DNA from: Nemertoderma westbladi
Taxonomy: Eukaryota > Xenacoelomorpha > Nemertodermatida > Nemertodermatidae
Reading direction: 5' to 3'
Length of the DNA: 32,034 nt
Assembly: GCA_032718475.1 (NCBI GenBank)
Contig: JAUCBJ010003789.1
Span: forward strand, 1 to 32,034
A program made the position numbers and the translations under genes. Positions 30,883-32,034 of this stretch are shown one piece after another. How positions within the stretch are numbered: position 1 is the first letter of the stretch; each line of letters begins with the position of its first letter. The notes under the pieces were generated by a model. That model saw nothing but the letters and a program-made list of their open reading frames with translations, did not search any database and had not been told where the DNA came from.

Positions 30883-31389
30883 GCAAATATAATTAATAAA
30901 TTAATTATATGTTTTTTTAAATTAGAGGTTGTAGTGGATATTGCATTGGTGGTGCTTAACAATTAGTTTGTTTATTTTTAATCACACCAGTTTTTATATT
31001 ATCGAATATTATTATCAAGTCTGAATATATTTACATGCAATGTAATTTACAATTATAACGTAAATTTACATAGTTTTTTTTTAATGCACATTTAAATAAT
31101 AATAATAATAAAATACATGACATAATACAATTAACGAACAAAGCAACACAAAAACAGCACTGACAATGGGAAACAACAAAGAGTATTATTATTATCGAAT
31201 ATTATTATTATATTATATATATTATATTATTATTATCGCATTTCAACAACTGGCAAATAAACTTAGAACAACACAAGACAGAAAGACATGATAAGCAATA
31301 ATTTCATGTATAGATAGTATAGAAATAATGTTGTGATGATAGTTTCAGTTTGTAATTAGTAGGTGAATTTAGATGGAGTCACATTGATG
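30883..31389. other. AT-rich intron or intergenic sequence with ATT/AAT microsatellites
   Basis: Runs of AAT (about 31094-31110) and TTA (about 31184-31240) are visible. The 18-mer ATTATCGAATATTATTAT occurs twice, near 30999 and at 31191. No gene is recognised. Confidence 0.6.
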
Positions 31390-32034
31390 GTACACACACC
31401 TGCGCCATCTTCCAGTCCAAACCCACTATGCCACTTGGTAAGCGATCCTCTCAGACAGTGGGATGTTCCTCGGATGATGGCAAGCAGTATTCTCACATGG
31501 AACCATCCCATAACTGTCCCATATGTTTTGCCTTAGGAGTGCTGCAGTTTGGTTGCGATGATGAGAAGAAGTTTGTTGGCCAGCACTCCATCATTGCATG
31601 AAGCCACAAAGGGGGAAAAGTCACCGCGACAAGCTGCAACAGCAGCTGCGTACTGGCGCTTCTTTTCGTCCTCTGCAGCTTCGAGCACACACATGGGGGC
31701 ATGATTAGTATAGGACCCAATGTCAAGGTTGACCTGACATCGACCAACGCCTGGGTCTGAACACTAAAAGCACCCATAATCCCCATATTGCACTGCAGTA
31801 CCAGCATGTCCCCTTCTTCCAGCTGCTCCCGAACAGTTCCCAGTTCCAGCAGGGCATTACGAGGCCCGAATGCCAGAGCACCAAGGTATCTGATGGTGTC
31901 CCACAGTTCATTGTGGCACTGGATAACAAGACAACCGTTCAGGCAATTTAAACCATGGTTCAAATTGAAGGCTGTCCTGTATCCATCACATCGACTTGGG
32001 ACACCGAGGAGGGGGGATCCATACCACAATGCAA
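31390..32034 (-). pseudogene. C-terminal region of an R2/NeSL-like non-LTR retrotransposon (zinc knuckle and restriction-like endonuclease area)
   Basis: On the minus strand the sequence enters from the right edge with a Cys/His block (FNLNHGLNCLNGCLVIQCHN, corresponding to ...H.L.C..GG....RHN). It runs through a region with VDVRST, where the endonuclease Asp/DVR motif lies, then shifts frame near 31720. It continues as EAAEDEKKRQYAAAVAACRG, DFSPFVASCNDGV, a stop after KLQHS, and HVRILLAIIRGTSHCLRGS. This order and the final FTP.V.S..G...RG-type tail are typical of restriction-like-endonuclease LINEs. It is the same broad family as the 1.7-3.9 kb pseudogene but on the opposite strand, and has at least one frameshift and one stop. 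Confidence 0.7.

Noticed and set aside
30881-30962. Signal peptide upstream of the LamG exon
   Set aside because: The hydrophobic run is beyond a good splice acceptor, in AT-rich DNA, and the frame has no ATG at its start.

Overview
This is a piece of an AT-rich animal nuclear genome, most likely from a marine invertebrate. It has AG/GT-bounded exons of a secreted-type multidomain protein, a BEL/Pao LTR retrotransposon, several non-LTR retrotransposon pieces, hAT and long-inverted-repeat DNA elements, and a tRNA-derived SINE. No bacterial gene organisation, rRNA, functional tRNA or CRISPR array is visible. The species cannot be named from the sequence alone.

Layout from left to right. 1-1.74 kb is non-coding. 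1.74-3.87 kb (+) is a badly decayed non-LTR retrotransposon of the restriction-like-endonuclease (R2/NeSL-like) type, with remnants of a Ulp1-type protease, a C2H2 finger and a reverse transcriptase (RT). 3.87-14.2/14.6 kb (+) is a decayed BEL/Pao element with LTRs, a Gag DUF1759 domain, zinc knuckle, protease, RT and integrase. It carries about 4.4 kb of unusual sequence between its 5' LTR and its recognisable Gag. 14.6-15.8 kb is AT-rich with recurring GTTGCT words.

From 15.8 to 30.9 kb the minus strand carries three homologous laminin-G/concanavalin-A-like exons (30.2-30.9, 18.6-19.3 and 15.8-16.4 kb in transcription order). Each is fully open, about 220 codons long, bounded by good splice sites and phase 1 at both ends. 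They look like tandem modules of one large gene whose introns are filled with transposons. The 11 kb intron between the first two holds a 91-bp hAT MITE, a hAT transposase pseudogene split by a non-LTR element, a second copy of that element split by a SINE, and a roughly 3 kb foldback element with long inverted repeats that itself contains a 1.56 kb LTR-like insertion. The shorter intron holds a third, 5'-truncated copy of the same non-LTR family.

The right edge (31.4-32.03 kb, minus) is the C-terminal part of another restriction-like-endonuclease-type non-LTR element.

Only the three LamG exons look functional. Everything else recognisable is mobile DNA, mostly dead, but it gives a readable nesting history with several target-site duplications visible by eye.
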